This document shows, in pieces, positions 62,598 to 64,000 of a stretch of 64,000 nt of DNA. The DNA comes from Delftia tsuruhatensis (GTDB taxonomy: Bacteria; Pseudomonadota; Gammaproteobacteria; Burkholderiales; Burkholderiaceae_C). The notes under the pieces were generated by a model, which was not told the DNA's origin, ran no database searches, and saw only the letters and a program-made list of their open reading frames with translations. The position numbers were made by a program, and so were the translations under genes. How positions within the stretch are numbered: position 1 is the first letter of the stretch; each line of letters opens with the position of its first letter. The stretch is from NCBI RefSeq assembly GCF_903815225.1, contig NZ_LR813084.1, forward strand, positions 5,418,001-5,482,000. The letters are read 5' to 3'.

Positions 62598-63353
62598 TCA
62601 GCGCTGTGGCGTATGGCTGGTCGCCTTGGCCTTGGGCAGGGTGGCCGCGCTGCTGGAGGACACCAGCGGATGGCCGGTGGAGGTGGCGGCACCATCGGTC
62701 TGGCGCCATGCCGATGGCTTGGGCGCCACCATGGGCTGCGGTGCGACGGCAGGCGCCCGGCTGCGGTTCCAGGCCGGCAGCAGCACACGGCGCACGAAAC
62801 CCATGTCCAGCGCCAGCCACAGCAGCACCGGGCACAGCGTGGGCACCATCAGCCCGCCCATCTGGTAGGCATAGACGATGGCTTCCAGCTGCCACGGCTG
62901 TATGCCCAGCACATTGAGGTCCAGGCCGGCCACCAGGCACAGCTGCATCAGCACCTGCGAGACCACGCTGAAGGTCTGCAGCGGCAGCAGCGCCACATAG
63001 CCCAGCGCGATGCGCCACCACCGACCCGGCCCCCAGGCCGCCAGCAGCAGCGCCACCAGCACCGGCAGACCGTAGCCGTAGCGGGCGGGGTCGACCTCGA
63101 CGATGGCCTCGGCGCGGCGCCAGCCGGTCTGCTCGTTGGACACCTGGACCGAGGAATTGACGACCAGGTTGCGCGGCGCCTCCAGCTCCACACGCTGCAC
63201 CCAGCCGCTGGCGGCGCTCTCCAGGACCCACTTGCTCATGCCCGAGACCGGCACGGCCAGCCAGCCGGCCGCCAGCGTCCAGGCCAGGGTCAGCACCACG
63301 ATGCCGCCCATGGCCAGGGCGGCGAAACGCGAGATGGGATTGCGTCCGATCAT
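62598..63353 (-). CDS. Exosortase H-associated membrane protein
   Basis: A 251-residue membrane protein (about four helices) of the kind found next to exosortase H. It begins MIGRNPISRFAALAMGGIVV, has an N-terminal helix, a periplasmic segment with 'QVSNEQTGWRRAEAIVEVDP', then three helices ('VYAYQMGGLMVPTLCPVLLW') and a Pro/Ala-rich cytoplasmic tail. It follows the exosortase gene by 10 bases. Its role in sorting is not established. Confidence 0.75.
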   Translation of the reverse strand: MIGRNPISRFAALAMGGIVVLTLAWTLAAGWLAVPVSGMSKWVLESAASGWVQRVELEAPRNLVVNSSVQVSNEQTGWRRAEAIVEVDPARYGYGLPVLVALLLAAWGPGRWWRIALGYVALLPLQTFSVVSQVLMQLCLVAGLDLNVLGIQPWQLEAIVYAYQMGGLMVPTLCPVLLWLALDMGFVRRVLLPAWNRSRAPAVAPQPMVAPKPSAWRQTDGAATSTGHPLVSSSSAATLPKAKATSHTPQR

Positions 63354-63363
63354 CGGGCGTTCC

Positions 63364-63900
63364 TCAGGCCGCCACGGCGGCAGGGGGCAGCGGGGGCTCG
63401 GCGCCGCCGTCCTGCGACGGACTCCTGCGGCCGCTCCAGCGCACCCACAGCAGCCAGAACACCAGCACGTCGAGCATGATCAGCGCCTGCCACAGGTATT
63501 CATGCGCGAAATTGAAGGCCGTGGTGCTCCACTGGCCCAGATAGAACAGGCTGATGACGCGCAGCACGTTGATGGCCTGCACGGCCACGAAGCCGGCCAC
63601 CAGCCCGACCAGCTTCTGGCGCCACGACGAGGGGAAGGCCATCACCGCGGCGAACAGCACGATGTAGGCCTCCAGCCCGTTGCAGCCGGCCTCGATGGAC
63701 ACGCCAAAGCCCGTGGCCGTGTTCCACAGCACCTTGCCCGCGGCCGATGCAGTGCTGTCGAACCAGGTCACCAGCGAGGCACAGACATGGGCCAGGAAGG
63801 ACGTCCAGGGCAGCACGATGTGCTGCTGCACCCAGCTCAGCAGGTTCAGCCCGAACATCGTCAGCTGGATGGCGAGAAAGATCAGAAAGAAGCGCAGCAT
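63364..63900 (-). CDS. xrtH: Exosortase H (IPTLxxWG-CTERM type)
   Basis: A 178-residue multi-pass membrane cysteine protease/transpeptidase expected to process proteins with C-terminal IPTLxxWG-CTERM signals. The catalytic triad candidates are Cys73 ('EAGCNGLEAYIVLFAAVMAF'), Arg114 ('AINVLRVISLFYLG') and His133 ('FNFAHEYLWQALIM'), in the usual order. The start MLRFFLIFLAIQLTMFGLNL at 63900 is preferred over an upstream ATG whose extension is not membrane-like. No target protein is seen in the window. Confidence 0.87.
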   Translation of the reverse strand: MLRFFLIFLAIQLTMFGLNLLSWVQQHIVLPWTSFLAHVCASLVTWFDSTASAAGKVLWNTATGFGVSIEAGCNGLEAYIVLFAAVMAFPSSWRQKLVGLVAGFVAVQAINVLRVISLFYLGQWSTTAFNFAHEYLWQALIMLDVLVFWLLWVRWSGRRSPSQDGGAEPPLPPAAVAA

Positions 63901-64000
63901 GGCAGGTCGTAGGTCTTGGTTGCCGGTCCTGCGACCTGGCAGTTGCACACAGTTTCCCTCTACAGGCCCCCGCATTATCTTCGGATGGCCTGATGACAAC

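Overview
The window is a high-GC (about two thirds G+C) chromosomal segment of a betaproteobacterium, most likely a Comamonadaceae member close to Delftia, Acidovorax or Comamonas. The evidence is the codon use, the many Bug-type (TctC) periplasmic binding proteins, the exosortase H pair, the organisation of the urease operon, and housekeeping genes typical of that family (ruvAB, phoH-ybeY, dtd, amn). No rRNA or tRNA gene was recognised.

Layout. 1-3000: the start of a peptide-type solute-binding protein, a DUF2501 secreted protein, a histidine phosphatase and a Bug protein. 3168-9661: a fusion of a sterol-desaturase/AGMO-like domain with a YhhN/TMEM86-like domain, whose 3' end carries a promoter for a Mg2+ operon. 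That operon has a long structured leader, an MgtL-like DPDP proline-rich leader peptide, a 12-bp hairpin that hides the next Shine-Dalgarno, a small MgtE-N-like protein, MgtA and MgtC. 9672-12924: ruvB-ruvA diverging from phoH-ybeY. 12949-18725: a LysR-controlled catabolic group (Bug protein, CoA transferase, AcuI-like reductase), a TSUP permease and a small membrane protein.

18834-32631: a complete type I-F CRISPR-Cas locus. The array has 84 repeats and 83 spacers. It is read leftward from an A/T-rich leader with an IHF-type site, and its genes run cas1, cas2-3, csy1, csy2, csy3, cas6f on the minus strand. The array contains a tandemly duplicated spacer and several spacers that share sequence, which suggests repeated sampling of related invaders.

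32749-44546: a periplasmic M20 dipeptidase, dtd plus a CDF metal exporter, a histidine kinase / FixJ-type regulator followed by an HbpS/GlcG-type secreted protein, a GGDEF-EAL protein, AMP nucleosidase, a membrane GGDEF protein and a truncated ABC-2 permease. 44560-49140: a GMC oxidoreductase, 3-hydroxybutyryl-CoA dehydrogenase, a crotonase, and the ohrR-ohr peroxide module with a strong palindromic operator. 49141-56438: a 2H phosphoesterase, an SrkA-like kinase, a REC-GGDEF protein, a frameshifted lipoprotein gene, an MFS transporter, and a SoxR module with a textbook SoxR box in front of a RidA-family gene and an MFS pump. 56573-62561: the urease operon ureDAJBCEFG behind a likely sigma-54 promoter. 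62598-63900: exosortase H and its partner membrane protein.

The most unusual material is the mgt leader (leader peptide, SD-sequestering hairpin and MgtE-N-like protein), the ether-lipid-type fusion enzyme, and the organisation of the large I-F array.
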